64,000 nucleotides of DNA from positions 1 to 64,000 of the forward strand of contig NZ_UNOZ01000031.1 in NCBI RefSeq assembly GCF_900536025.1, in the 5' to 3' direction. Shown one piece after another: positions 1-7,570 of the stretch. Numbering within the stretch: position 1 is the stretch's first letter; each line of letters opens with the position of its first letter. The notes under the pieces were generated by a model that was not told where the DNA came from, ran no database searches, and was given only the letters and a program-made list of their open reading frames with translations. This DNA comes from Pseudomonas reidholzensis. GTDB lineage: Bacteria > Pseudomonadota > Gammaproteobacteria > Pseudomonadales > Pseudomonadaceae. Made by a program: the position numbers and the translations under genes.

Positions 1-460
1 TCTGTACCGCCCTGATAACCCCGCGAGAGCGACGAGATTCGCCAGGCGTTGCCCTGGCCCTTGATCTGGCCGTTGATCTTGATCTGGCTTGTGATCTTGA
101 TCTACTGCGACTTCAGGAGGCCGAACGGAGGTCTTGCGAAGCGAGGTGACGGCCAGGAAGGCCGGCAAGGGCTGCGGGCCAGGAAGGCCCGTACAGCCCG
201 GTCCTCGCGGGAGCAAGACCGGAGTGAGGGAACCCGTAGCGCAGCGAAGGGCCGTATGTAGGAGCAAGCGGTTTTTGGTTACTTTTTTCCAAGAAAAAAA
301 GTGACCCGCCGTAAGGGCGGAAGGGGCCAGTGGCCGCACCACAGCGAACGGATAAACTCGATAATCGAAACGCGCCACCACCGGCATCTATCCCAAGAAT
401 CCGTGAAGAACCCTTTTTTAGCATCTATGTTTTCCTCAATGACCACGGAGGATCACCGGG
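1..460. other. Intergenic region with dispersed repeat, no gene
   Basis: I see no convincing protein gene here. The left part (about 59-105) carries degenerate copies of TTGATCT. Positions 107-330 are the first copy of a 224-bp dispersed element described separately. Positions 331-446 lead up to the acetyltransferase gene, whose GGAGGA ribosome-binding site is at 447-452. Short frames are open on both strands across the repeat, but they have no start signal and arise from its composition. Confidence 0.7.
107..330. repeat. 224-bp dispersed structured repeat, copy A
   Basis: This block matches 29611-29834 at 223 of 224 positions; the only difference is A218 against G29722. Both copies are preceded by TTGATCT-rich DNA. 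Inside are two hairpins with the same AGGAA loop (CGGCC/GGCCG and GGGCC/GGCCC arms), a CCGGTC (198-203)/GACCGG (217-222) stem, and a right end in which GGTTACTTTTTT faces AAAAAAGTGACC, followed by CCGCC-GTAA-GGCGG. The single substitution turns a T-A pair of the third stem into T-G, which RNA would still pair. Function is unknown; no transposase or insertion-sequence ends are visible. Confidence 0.9.
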
Positions 461-931
461 ATGCAATCGGCATTAACGCTGCAAACCCCACACCTGAGCG
501 ACTACCCGAAACTGGTTCAGGTCTGGGAAGCCTCGGTGCGCGCTACCCACGACTTTCTCCCCGACGCCTACATCGTGCTGCTACGCGACAACGTCCTGGG
601 CAAGTACCTCGACGCGGTGATGCTGATCTGCTGCAAGGACAGCCGCCAGCGCATCCTCGGCTTTGCCGGGGTCGCCAGTGGCCGGGTCGACATGCTCTTC
701 GTCGGCCCCGAGCACCGCGGCAAAGGGGTTGGCAAGCGCCTGCTGCACTACGCCATCGATGAGCTCAACGCCCACTGCCTGGACGTCAACGAGCAGAACC
801 CGCAGGCAGTGGGTTTTTACCTGCACGAAGGTTTCGAGATAACCGGGCGTTCGCCGACCGATGGCCTCGGCCAGCCCTACCCACTGCTGCACCTGCGCCT
901 GAAAGCCCCTACGCTGAGCCACTGCGGCTAG
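461..931 (+). CDS. GNAT family N-acetyltransferase, YjaB-like
   Basis: A 156-residue single-domain acetyltransferase of the Gcn5-related family, expected to transfer acetyl from acetyl-CoA to an unknown amine. The acetyl-CoA pyrophosphate loop is HRGKGVGKRL at residues 85-94. The segment around DVNEQNPQAVGFY (108-120) followed by GFEITGRS and GxPYPLL closely matches my memory of E. coli YjaB, as does the ATHDF motif near residue 30. The ATG at 461 is supported by GGAGGA eight bases upstream. It stands alone, 91 bp before the next gene. The substrate cannot be told from sequence. Confidence 0.85.
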   Translation: MQSALTLQTPHLSDYPKLVQVWEASVRATHDFLPDAYIVLLRDNVLGKYLDAVMLICCKDSRQRILGFAGVASGRVDMLFVGPEHRGKGVGKRLLHYAIDELNAHCLDVNEQNPQAVGFYLHEGFEITGRSPTDGLGQPYPLLHLRLKAPTLSHCG

Positions 932-1022
932 GAAACCGGGCAAAGGGTACAGATTCCCAGCCCCAACCCCGTTCGGGCAGGTACAATGTCAGGTCTTCCC
1001 CTGCCTTTAGCGAATTGTCTCC

Positions 1023-1733
1023 ATGTCTGAACCCGTACGCCTGTCCAAACGCCTCATCGAGCAACTCGGCTGCTCCCGCCGCGAGGCCGAGCAGTACATC
1101 GAAGGCGGCTGGGTGACGGTAGACGGCGTGGTCGTCGAACAGCCCCAGTTCAAGGTCGAAGGGCAAAAAGTCGCCCTGCTCCCCGGGGCCAGCGCCGAAG
1201 CGCTGGAGCCGGTCACCCTGCTGCTCAACCAGCCCGCCGGCATCGACGCCGAGACGGCCCGCGCCAGCATCGGCATGGACAACCTCAGCGAGCTGCACCG
1301 CGAGGGCGTTCGCCCGCTGCACGGTCACTTCATCCGGTTGTCCTGCGTGGCGCCGCTGGAGCGTGGTGCCAGCGGCCTGCAGCTGTTCACCCAGGACTGG
1401 CGCGTGAGCGGCAAGATCGAACGTGACATGCGCAAGCTGGAGCAGGAATACATCATCGAAGTGCGTGGCGAGACCACCCCACAGGCCCTTGAGCGCCTGG
1501 CCCGTGGTGTCACCCGCAATGACCGTGAGCTGCCCAAGGCCAAGGCCAGCTGGCAGAACGAAACCCACCTGCGCCTGGCCCTGAAGAACCCACTGCCCGG
1601 GCAGATCAGCGAACTCTGCGCCAGCCTGCGCCTGGAGATCGTCAGCATGCGCCGCATCCGTGTCGGCGGCGTGTCGATGGGCAAGACGCCGCTGGGCCAA
1701 TGGCGCTACGTGGCCGCTACCGAACGTTTCTAA
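1023..1733 (+). CDS. RsuA/RluB/E/F-family pseudouridine synthase, altered catalytic motif
   Basis: A 236-residue protein with an N-terminal S4 RNA-binding domain (about residues 7-50, LSKRLIEQLGCSRREAEQYI) and a pseudouridine synthase fold. Family members isomerise one uridine in rRNA (or tRNA for RluF). The usual catalytic motif RLDxxTxGL appears here as PLERGASGL at 111-119, so the expected catalytic Asp is Glu113 and the preceding Arg is Pro. The C-terminal basic motif that is normally NRQxRRM is also poorly conserved (GQISELCASL), although the following RRIRVGGVSMG strand is typical. The fold assignment is firm; activity is doubtful. A CCGCGCC-ATTC-GGCGCGG hairpin follows the stop. Confidence 0.8.
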   Translation: MSEPVRLSKRLIEQLGCSRREAEQYIEGGWVTVDGVVVEQPQFKVEGQKVALLPGASAEALEPVTLLLNQPAGIDAETARASIGMDNLSELHREGVRPLHGHFIRLSCVAPLERGASGLQLFTQDWRVSGKIERDMRKLEQEYIIEVRGETTPQALERLARGVTRNDRELPKAKASWQNETHLRLALKNPLPGQISELCASLRLEIVSMRRIRVGGVSMGKTPLGQWRYVAATERF

Positions 1734-1742
1734 GCGATACCC

Positions 1743-1764
1743 CCGCGCCATTCGGCGCGGCTTT
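1743..1764 (+). terminator. Hairpin after pseudouridine synthase gene, weak terminator
   Basis: Perfect 7-bp stem CCGCGCC/GGCGCGG (1743-1749, 1754-1760) with an ATTC loop, followed only by CTTTG. It could cause partial termination before the DUF1456 gene; the T-run is short. Confidence 0.4.
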
Positions 1765-1781
1765 GAACAGGATTTGCAGCA

Positions 1782-2243
1782 ATGAACCACAATGACGTCC
1801 TGCGCAGCATGCGCTACATGCTCAAGGTCAATGATGCCGAGATCGTCAAGATCATCGGGCTGTCGGGCCTTGCGGTGTCCGCCGAAGCAGTCGCCACCCA
1901 CATGAAGAAAGAAGAAGAACCCGGCTATGTGCGTTGCCCGGATGAAGTCATGGCGCACTTCCTCGACGGCCTGGTCATCCACCGCCGTGGCCGCGACGAG
2001 AGCCGTCCGCCGCAGCCGATCGAAGTGCCCGTGACCAACAACGCCGTCCTGAAAAAACTGCGCGTGGCCTTCGAGCTCAAGGAAGACGACATGCACGGCA
2101 TCCTCAAGTCGGTCGACTTCCCGGTGACCAAGCCGGAGCTCAGCGCCCTGTTCCGCAAGGCCGGCCACGACAACTACCGCCCTTGCGGCGACCAGCTGCT
2201 GCGCAACTTCCTCAAGGGCCTGACCCAGCGCGTGCACGGCTGA
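1782..2243 (+). CDS. DUF1456 family protein, YehS-like
   Basis: A 153-residue cytoplasmic protein made of two tandem DUF1456 units, one starting NDVLRSMRYMLKVND (residue 3 on) and one starting NAVLKKLRVAFELKEDD (about residue 85 on). Each ends in a conserved FLxGL segment. This two-repeat layout is that of E. coli YehS, whose function is not established. The ATG at 1782 follows an AGGA box. The stop codon abuts the GTG start of trmO, so the two genes are probably co-transcribed; that gives no direct functional clue. Confidence 0.9.
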   Translation: MNHNDVLRSMRYMLKVNDAEIVKIIGLSGLAVSAEAVATHMKKEEEPGYVRCPDEVMAHFLDGLVIHRRGRDESRPPQPIEVPVTNNAVLKKLRVAFELKEDDMHGILKSVDFPVTKPELSALFRKAGHDNYRPCGDQLLRNFLKGLTQRVHG

Positions 2244-2945
2244 GTGAGCATGCAGCACACGGTCTCGCCTGTCGGCATCGTCCGCTCCTGCTTCAAGGAA
2301 AAGTTCGCCATCCCGCGCCAGCAGCAACTCGCCCCTGCGGCGCGTGGCGTGCTGGAGCTGCTGCCGCCGTTCGACCACGGCGATGCCGTGGCCGGCCTGG
2401 AGCACGTCAGCCACGTGTGGCTGCTGTTCCTGTTCCATCAGGCGCTGGAAGACAAGCCACGCCTCAAGGTGCGCCCGCCACGCCTGGGCGGCAACAAGAG
2501 CATGGGCGTGTTCGCCACCCGCGCGACGCATCGGCCCAATGGCATTGGCCAGTCGGTGGTGCGCCTCGAGGGTGTCGAGCCGGGGCGCCTGCTGCTGTCG
2601 GGGATCGACCTGCTCGACGGCACGCCGGTGCTGGATATCAAACCCTATGTGCCGTATGCCGACCGGGTCGCTGACGCCTGCAACCTGATGGCCAGCGAGG
2701 CCCCTGTGGCGATTGCCGTGGGCTGGGAGGACAGCGCCCTGCTGCAAGCCGGGGCGCATGCACTGCGCCTGGGTGAACCGCTGGTGGAACTGATCGAGCA
2801 GTGCCTCGCCCAGGATCCGCGGCCGGCCTACCAGGTGCCGCCGGTGGAGCGGGTGTATGGGGTGAAGTTCTGGGACGTGCAGGTGCGCTGGCATTACCCG
2901 CAGCTGGAGCGGATTCAGGTGCTCGAAGTGACCCTCGACAGCTGA
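2244..2945 (+). CDS. trmO: tRNA (N6-threonylcarbamoyladenosine37-N6)-methyltransferase TrmO
   Basis: The protein (233 residues from GTG 2244, 231 from ATG 2250) has the TrmO/TsaA beta-barrel signature: PVGIVRS near the N-terminus, the LEHVSHVWLLFLFH segment, and the S-adenosylmethionine-site motif RPNGIGQSVVRLEG. TrmO adds a methyl group to t6A37 in tRNAs that read ACC codons, tuning decoding. The length fits the E. coli enzyme. GTG 2244 directly follows the stop of the DUF1456 gene and neither candidate start has a strong Shine-Dalgarno, so the first two residues are uncertain. A strong bidirectional terminator lies just downstream. Confidence 0.92.
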   Translation: MSMQHTVSPVGIVRSCFKEKFAIPRQQQLAPAARGVLELLPPFDHGDAVAGLEHVSHVWLLFLFHQALEDKPRLKVRPPRLGGNKSMGVFATRATHRPNGIGQSVVRLEGVEPGRLLLSGIDLLDGTPVLDIKPYVPYADRVADACNLMASEAPVAIAVGWEDSALLQAGAHALRLGEPLVELIEQCLAQDPRPAYQVPPVERVYGVKFWDVQVRWHYPQLERIQVLEVTLDS

Positions 2946-2976
2946 TCCAGCGCCCGCGTGGCGCACCTCCAGGCAT

Positions 2977-3008
2977 AAAAAAACGCAGGCCAAGGCCTGC
3001 GTTTTTTT
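2977..3008. terminator. Bidirectional intrinsic terminator between trmO and fpr
   Basis: Perfect 10-bp stem AACGCAGGCC/GGCCTGCGTT (2982-2991, 2994-3003) flanked by an A-run on the left and a T-run on the right, so it can stop the rightward trmO transcript and the leftward fpr transcript. Confidence 0.9.
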
Positions 3009-3022
3009 ATGGGGCGTTCGCC

Positions 3023-3802
3023 TTACTTCTCGACGAAAGCGCGCTCGATCAGGTAATCACCCGGCTCACGCATACGCGCCGACACCTTCAGGCCGAAGCT
3101 GTCGAGCACTTCGCTGGTCTCGTCGAGCATGCTCGGGCTGCCGCAGATCATCGCACGGTCGTCCTGCGGGTTGATCGGTGGCAGGCCGATGTCGCTGAAC
3201 AGCTTGCCGCTGCGCATCAGGTCGGTCAGGCGGCCTTGGTTCTCGAACGGCTCGCGGGTCACGGTCGGGTAGTAGATCAGCTTGTCGCGTACCGCCTCAC
3301 CGAAGAACTCGTTCTGTGGCAGGTGCTCGGTGATGAACTCCTTGTAGGCCACTTCGTTGACGTAGCGTACACCGTGGACCAGGATCACTTTTTCGAAGCG
3401 CTCGTAGGTTTCCGGGTCCTGGATGACGCTCATGAACGGCGCCAGGCCAGTGCCGGTGCTCAGCAGGTAGAGGTGCTTGCCCGGGTTCAGGTCGTCGAGG
3501 ACCAGGGTACCGGTAGGCTTCTTGCTGATGATGATCTCGTCGCCTTCCTTCAGGTGCTGCAGCTGGGAGGTCAGCGGGCCATCCGGCACCTTGATGCTGA
3601 AGAATTCCAGGTGCTCTTCCCAGTTCGGCGAAGCGATGGAGTAGGCGCGCATGAGCGGACGACCGGTCTCCTGCTGCAGGCCGATCATCACGAACTGACC
3701 GTTCTCGAAGCGCAGGCCCGGATCACGGGTGCACTTGAAGCTGAACAGGGTGTCATTCCAGTGGTGAACACTGAGGACACGTTCGTGGTTCATGTTGCTC
3801 AT
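3023..3802 (-). CDS. fpr: Ferredoxin-NADP+ reductase (FprA)
   Basis: A 259-residue flavoprotein that moves electrons between NADPH and ferredoxin or flavodoxin. The FAD motif RAYS is at 52-55, the NADP-binding STGTGLAPF at 115-123, CGSPSML at 220-226, and the C-terminal ERAFVEK is typical of bacterial subclass I enzymes. The ATG at 3802 has AGGAG ten bases upstream. It is divergent from finR, the LysR regulator reported to be needed for fpr induction in P. putida. A well-spaced promoter (TTAACA, 17 bp, TAAACT) lies at 3858-3886. Length and motifs match the P. aeruginosa enzyme closely. Confidence 0.97.
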   Translation of the reverse strand: MSNMNHERVLSVHHWNDTLFSFKCTRDPGLRFENGQFVMIGLQQETGRPLMRAYSIASPNWEEHLEFFSIKVPDGPLTSQLQHLKEGDEIIISKKPTGTLVLDDLNPGKHLYLLSTGTGLAPFMSVIQDPETYERFEKVILVHGVRYVNEVAYKEFITEHLPQNEFFGEAVRDKLIYYPTVTREPFENQGRLTDLMRSGKLFSDIGLPPINPQDDRAMICGSPSMLDETSEVLDSFGLKVSARMREPGDYLIERAFVEK

Positions 3803-3857
3803 CTAAGGTGGCTCCTGAAGAAAGACGCAGCGCGGACCAAGCGCACAGTTGCGCGAT

Positions 3858-3898
3858 AGTTTAGGGGTAGCGACGATATCTGTTAAATTGATTATCAA
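3858..3898 (-). promoter_or_regulatory. fpr promoter with upstream palindrome, probable FinR site
   Basis: On the minus strand, -35 TTAACA (3881-3886), a 17-bp spacer and -10 TAAACT (3858-3863). Immediately upstream of the -35 sits the perfect palindrome TTGATTATCAA (3888-3898), which has the T-N11-A-like layout of LysR-type activator sites. The whole 3880-3925 stretch is AT-rich with repeated GATAT. Assignment to FinR is inference from position. Confidence 0.6.
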
Positions 3899-3923
3899 GA
3901 TATGTCTTATCGGTTATATAGAT

Positions 3924-4850
3924 ATGCGATTCACTCTACGTCAGCTTCAGGTGTTTGTCGCCGTGGCCCAGCACCAAAGCGTGTCCAAAGCTGCGGGGGT
4001 GCTGGCGTTGTCGCAATCGGCGGCGAGCACTTCGATCACCGAACTGGAGCGCCAGTCCAGCTGCCAACTGTTCGACCGCGCCGGCAAACGACTGAGCCTC
4101 AATGCCCTGGGCCATCAGTTGCTGCCCCAGGCAGTGGCGCTGCTCGACCAGGCCAAGGAAATCGAAGACCTGCTCAACGGCAAGTCCGGCTTCGGCTCGC
4201 TGTCGGTCGGGGCCACCCTGACCATTGGCAACTACCTGGCCACGTTGTTGATCGGCAGCTTCATGCAGGTGCACCCGGAAAGCCAGGTCAAACTGCACGT
4301 GCAGAACACCGCGCACATTGTGCAGCAGGTCGCCCACTACGAAATTGACCTGGGTCTGATCGAAGGCGACTGCAACCACCCGGACCTCGAAGTGCAACCT
4401 TGGGTCGAGGATGAACTGGTGGTGTTCTGCGCACCGCAGCACCCGCTGGCGAAGATCGGCCGAGCCGACATCGAGACGCTGACCCAGGAAGCCTGGATCA
4501 TGCGCGAGCAGGGCTCCGGCACGCGGCTGACCTTCGACCAGGAAATGCGCCATCAGCGCGCCAACCTGAATATCCGCCTCGAGCTGGAACACACCGAGGC
4601 GATCAAGCGTGCCGTCGAGTCCGGCCTGGGCATCGGCTGCATTTCCCGCCTGGCCCTGCGTGACGCCTTCCGCCGTGGCAGCCTGGTGCCGGTGGAAACC
4701 CCCGACCTGGACCTGTCCCGGCAGTTCTACTTCATCTGGCACAAGCAGAAGTACCAGACCTCCGCCATGCGCGAGTTTCTCGAGTTGTGCCGCAACTTCA
4801 CCGCCGGCGTGAGCCGCAGTGACGAGATCGTGTTGCCGCCGATCGCCTAG
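3924..4850 (+). CDS. finR: LysR-type transcriptional regulator FinR
   Basis: A 308-residue LysR regulator. The start at 3924 gives the usual N-terminus MRFTLRQLQVFVAVAQ, and an in-frame ATG at 3849 would add 25 atypical residues. The winged helix-turn-helix is at about 4-62 (QSVSKAAGVLALSQSAASTS), followed by a substrate-binding-like domain from about 88 with LTIGNYLATLLIGSF. It is divergent from fpr with about 120 bp between starts, the arrangement described for P. putida FinR, which activates fpr under superoxide and other stress. The identity rests mostly on this synteny. The gene ends in a CTAG shared with the convergent dgkA stop. Confidence 0.88.
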   Translation: MRFTLRQLQVFVAVAQHQSVSKAAGVLALSQSAASTSITELERQSSCQLFDRAGKRLSLNALGHQLLPQAVALLDQAKEIEDLLNGKSGFGSLSVGATLTIGNYLATLLIGSFMQVHPESQVKLHVQNTAHIVQQVAHYEIDLGLIEGDCNHPDLEVQPWVEDELVVFCAPQHPLAKIGRADIETLTQEAWIMREQGSGTRLTFDQEMRHQRANLNIRLELEHTEAIKRAVESGLGIGCISRLALRDAFRRGSLVPVETPDLDLSRQFYFIWHKQKYQTSAMREFLELCRNFTAGVSRSDEIVLPPIA

Positions 4851-5209
4851 AGCAGGATCACGCCCCAGACCAGCGCGACCATCACCAGCGACACGAACTG
4901 AGCTGCGCTGCCCATGTCCTTGGCGTTTTTCGACAGCGGGTGGCGCTCCAGCGAGATGCGGTCGATGGCCGCCTCGACCGCCGAGTTGAACAGCTCGACG
5001 ATCAGCCCGAGCATGCACACGGCAATCATGATCGCCCGCTCGGCACGGCTGACCGGCAGCCAGAACGCGGTGGGCACCAGCACCACATTGAGCAGCACCA
5101 GCTGGCGGAAGGCGGCCTCGCCCTTGAAGGCGGCGCGCAGGCCGTCCAGCGAGTAGCCGGCGGCATTGAAGATACGTTTGAGGCCGGTCTGGCCCTTGAA
5201 TGGCGACAT
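4847..5209 (-). CDS. dgkA: Diacylglycerol kinase
   Basis: A 120-residue integral membrane kinase that phosphorylates diacylglycerol to phosphatidic acid, recycling lipid released by periplasmic glucan and other transfer reactions. Family motifs are KGEAAFRQ (29-36), ELFNSAVEAAIDRIS (72-86) and KNAKDMGSAAQFV (94-106), with three hydrophobic helices (about 37-52, 58-75, 103-119). I chose ATG 5209 (MSPFKGQTGLKR) because upstream in-frame residues do not look like the family. It lies just downstream of the response regulator gene on the same strand, as dgkA does next to erdR in P. aeruginosa. Its stop overlaps the finR stop by four bases. Confidence 0.95.
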   Translation of the reverse strand: MSPFKGQTGLKRIFNAAGYSLDGLRAAFKGEAAFRQLVLLNVVLVPTAFWLPVSRAERAIMIAVCMLGLIVELFNSAVEAAIDRISLERHPLSKNAKDMGSAAQFVSLVMVALVWGVILL

Positions 5210-5282
5210 GTGCGTGACTTTACCGATGAAAGCCCAGGAGGCTAGACGAGTAGGGATCAAAAAAGCGTGAAGCTGCCGGGCT

Positions 5283-5933
5283 TTAGCTGCTGGCAACTGA
5301 TTCAAGTTGTTGCAGAAGCAGTGCCGCCTGGGTCCGCGTGCGCACCCCGAGCTTACGGAAGATCGCGGTCACGTGGGCCTTGATAGTGGCCTCGGAGACA
5401 CTCAGCTCATAGGCGATCTGCTTGTTCAGCAAACCTTCGCAGACCATCGTCAACACCCGGAACTGTTGCGGCGTGAGGCTGGCCAAGCCTTCGCTGGCGG
5501 CCTTGGCTTCGGCCGAGACATCGACTTTTTCGAATGCCTGCGGCGGCCACCAGACCTCGCCATCGAGGACTTTGTGCACCGCGTCCTGGATCTCTTCGAG
5601 GGTGCTCGACTTGGGAATGAAGCCACTGGCACCGAACTCGCGGGACTTGACCACCACGGCCGCCTCTTCCTGGGCCGAGACCATCACCACCGGAATCTGC
5701 GGGTACTGACCGCGCAGCAGGACCAACCCGGAGAAGCCGTAGGCGCCTGGCATGTTCAGGTCCAGCAGGACCAGGTCCCAGTCGGACTTTTCCGTCAGGC
5801 GGGTTTCCAGCTCGGCGATGCTCGCCACTTCAACCAGGCGCACATCCGGGCCAAGGCCGAGGGTAACGGCTTGGCGCAGGGCGCTGCGGAACAGCGGGTG
5901 GTCATCGGCAATCAGGATTTCGTAAGTGGCCAT
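5283..5933 (-). CDS. erdR: LuxR-type response regulator, CrbR/ErdR-like
   Basis: A 216-residue two-component response regulator. The receiver domain (about 4-120) has the acidic pair D10/D11, phosphoacceptor D58 in LLDLN and K108 in FIPKSS. The C-terminal LuxR helix-turn-helix (about 152-212) begins LTPQQFRVLTMVCEGLLNKQIA. I chose ATG 5933 because MATYEILIADDHP begins the receiver fold. Family and neighbour dgkA match P. aeruginosa PA3604 (ErdR/CrbR), which with its sensor kinase controls acetate and ethanol metabolism genes including acetyl-CoA synthetase. The cognate kinase is not in this window, so the specific name is inference from synteny. Confidence 0.75.
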   Translation of the reverse strand: MATYEILIADDHPLFRSALRQAVTLGLGPDVRLVEVASIAELETRLTEKSDWDLVLLDLNMPGAYGFSGLVLLRGQYPQIPVVMVSAQEEAAVVVKSREFGASGFIPKSSTLEEIQDAVHKVLDGEVWWPPQAFEKVDVSAEAKAASEGLASLTPQQFRVLTMVCEGLLNKQIAYELSVSEATIKAHVTAIFRKLGVRTRTQAALLLQQLESVASS

Positions 5934-6190
5934 CGATCTGTTGATCCTGTTCTGAGCCAGGCGCGCGAGGGGTAAATGAGGCGCCTGGCAGGCAACACAA
6001 GCCGCGAACGGCAGGGCCGCGGCCGGTATGGCACGGCGAAGTCCGGGGTAGCAGCAGCTTCGTCGTGCCCGAATCGGCGCCAAGAATGCAGAGCACGGTG
6101 CGGGTGGTCAAGCCAAAGCCCCGCCGTACTCGCCCACCCTGGCTGCCAGCCCGCTCATTATGACGCAATCCGCCGTGCCTGCCCCTTGGA

Positions 6191-6901
6191 CTATAGGAAG
6201 GTAGCCAAACGCTGGTGGGCGTCATCCTGCAAGTCCAGTGGCAGGTGCCGCTTGGCGCTCAGGTAGTGCAGGCTGAACACGTCCAGGTAGGCATCCAGGG
6301 CCTGCGAGGCGCGTTGATCGCCCGCCAGGTCCAGGCACATGGCGGCCACTTCGGCGGTGCAGAAGTGGTCGTCACGCTTGGAGCGACGCAGGCGGTAGCG
6401 GGACATCTGCTCGGCCTCGAGGCTCAGCACCGGGAAGCGATCCAGGTACGGGCTCTTGCGAAACATCTTGCGCGCTTCGGTCCACGTCGCATCCAGCAGG
6501 ATGAACAGCGGCCGCTTGCCGGGCGCCAGGCTGACCTGGTTGACCACCCGCTCCTCGGCGACGAACTCGCCAGGGAAGACGATGTACGGCTGCCACTCGG
6601 GCTGCTCGAGCAACGCCAGCAGGTTGGGGTCGACCGCTGTGCGCTGCCAGCCGAACGCCGAGGTATCCTCCACCAGGTCGGCGATCAGCCAGCCGGTGTT
6701 GGTCGGCTTCAACGGCTCGGTGTCGTGCATCAACAGGCAGACGCCCGCCTCGGCCGCGACCGTGGGTTTCAATGCACACAGGCAATGGCTGGCGATCACC
6801 CGGCACTGGGCGCAGCGCACGGCCCGCGAGCCACGCGCAATGAACGGTTTGACGCTGCGCGCCAGGCGCTCGGCGCGCAGGCGCGCTACCGCATGGCTCA
6901 T
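6191..6901 (-). CDS. tapT: DTW-domain tRNA-uridine aminocarboxypropyltransferase TapT
   Basis: A 236-residue DTW-domain enzyme of the E. coli YfiP/TapT type, which uses S-adenosylmethionine to make acp3U at position 47 of tRNA. The diagnostic DxTW motif is DATW at 137-140, followed by EARKMFRKSPYL. An N-terminal cysteine cluster (C30, C33, C40, C42) probably binds zinc. MHDTEPLKPTNTG (58-70) matches the conserved HxxExxxxxNTG segment. No strong ribosome-binding site precedes ATG 6901. It is a single gene with 257 bp of unremarkable DNA between it and erdR. Confidence 0.9.
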   Translation of the reverse strand: MSHAVARLRAERLARSVKPFIARGSRAVRCAQCRVIASHCLCALKPTVAAEAGVCLLMHDTEPLKPTNTGWLIADLVEDTSAFGWQRTAVDPNLLALLEQPEWQPYIVFPGEFVAEERVVNQVSLAPGKRPLFILLDATWTEARKMFRKSPYLDRFPVLSLEAEQMSRYRLRRSKRDDHFCTAEVAAMCLDLAGDQRASQALDAYLDVFSLHYLSAKRHLPLDLQDDAHQRLATFL

Positions 6902-7016
6902 GATGGCGAACCGCTGTAAGGGGCTGGAATGGACACTGCGACAACTCGACGAAAAACAGGCCGACAGTCTACCAGAGCGGTCGTCATTTGCCGTGCAGGG
7001 TGACCGTTGCGCGCTT

Positions 7017-7022
7017 TATAAT
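7017..7022 (+). promoter_or_regulatory. -10 element upstream of the PA3611-like gene
   Basis: A perfect TATAAT about 75 bp before the start of the secreted-protein gene. No good -35 hexamer sits 16-18 bp upstream, so the promoter may depend on an activator. Confidence 0.4.
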
Positions 7023-7096
7023 CGAGGATTGGGCGCTCACGGAACGCCAACCGACGGCGCAGGTCAAACCGCCAGTCATCGAACCAGGAGAGATTC

Positions 7097-7519
7097 ATGC
7101 TGCGTCTTATCGTCCCGACCCTGAGCCTGTTGCTCACCCTGCCACTGGCGGCCCAGGCGGCCTCGAAGCAGGACTACGAGCTGAGCCAGATGCTGCAGAA
7201 GGTCGCCAAGGAAAGCAGCGTCGGCACCCCGCGAGCGATCAACGAAGACATCCTCGACCAGGGTTACACCGTTGAAGGCAAAGCGCTGGTCAACCACCTG
7301 AGCGTGCGTCAGGAGCATGCCGAGCGCATGCAGTCCAACCCGGCACAGGTACGCAGCCAGCTGGGCGACAGCGTCTGCCGCAACAACGGCTACCGCAACC
7401 TGCTCTCCAAAGGTGCCGTGCTGGTCTATCGCTTTACCGTCTACAAGAGCAACCAGCCGGTCATGGACCAGGCCTTCGATGCCGCCAGCTGCACGGCGGG
7501 CAGCAAGAAGAAGAAGTGA
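7097..7519 (+). CDS. Small secreted protein, PA3611-like (QSregVF family)
   Basis: A 140-residue exported protein with a clear signal peptide (LLLTLPLAAQA, cleavage near residues 21/22). The mature part is about 119 residues with two cysteines (C94, C132) that could form a disulfide and ends in a lysine tail KKKK. Composition, size and position near tapT and dgkA resemble the P. aeruginosa PA3611 family, labelled a quorum-sensing-regulated virulence factor, but that name says little about mechanism. ATG 7097 is preceded by AGGAGA. A stem-loop lies between this gene and the convergent ribbon-helix-helix gene. Confidence 0.65.
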   Translation: MLRLIVPTLSLLLTLPLAAQAASKQDYELSQMLQKVAKESSVGTPRAINEDILDQGYTVEGKALVNHLSVRQEHAERMQSNPAQVRSQLGDSVCRNNGYRNLLSKGAVLVYRFTVYKSNQPVMDQAFDAASCTAGSKKKK

Positions 7520-7546
7520 TCCTCACGCACTGAGCGTTCAACCCTC

Positions 7547-7570
7547 GCGGCGTGCTACTTGGCACGCCGC
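7547..7570. terminator. Hairpin between convergent genes
   Basis: Perfect 9-bp stem GCGGCGTGC/GCACGCCGC with a TACTTG loop. It overlaps the end of the minus-strand ribbon-helix-helix gene. There is no T-run, so termination efficiency is uncertain. Confidence 0.5.

Noticed and set aside
113..424. Proteins encoded by the dispersed repeat (both strands have open frames)
   Set aside because: No start signals, no known domains, and the frames exist in both orientations; the conservation fits RNA or DNA structure better than coding.
909..2993. A 694-codon open frame on the minus strand opposite the pseudouridine synthase, DUF1456 and trmO genes
   Set aside because: It is antisense to three well-supported genes, has no family motifs or start signal, and its His/Ala/Gly/Arg-rich composition is what high-GC antisense gives.
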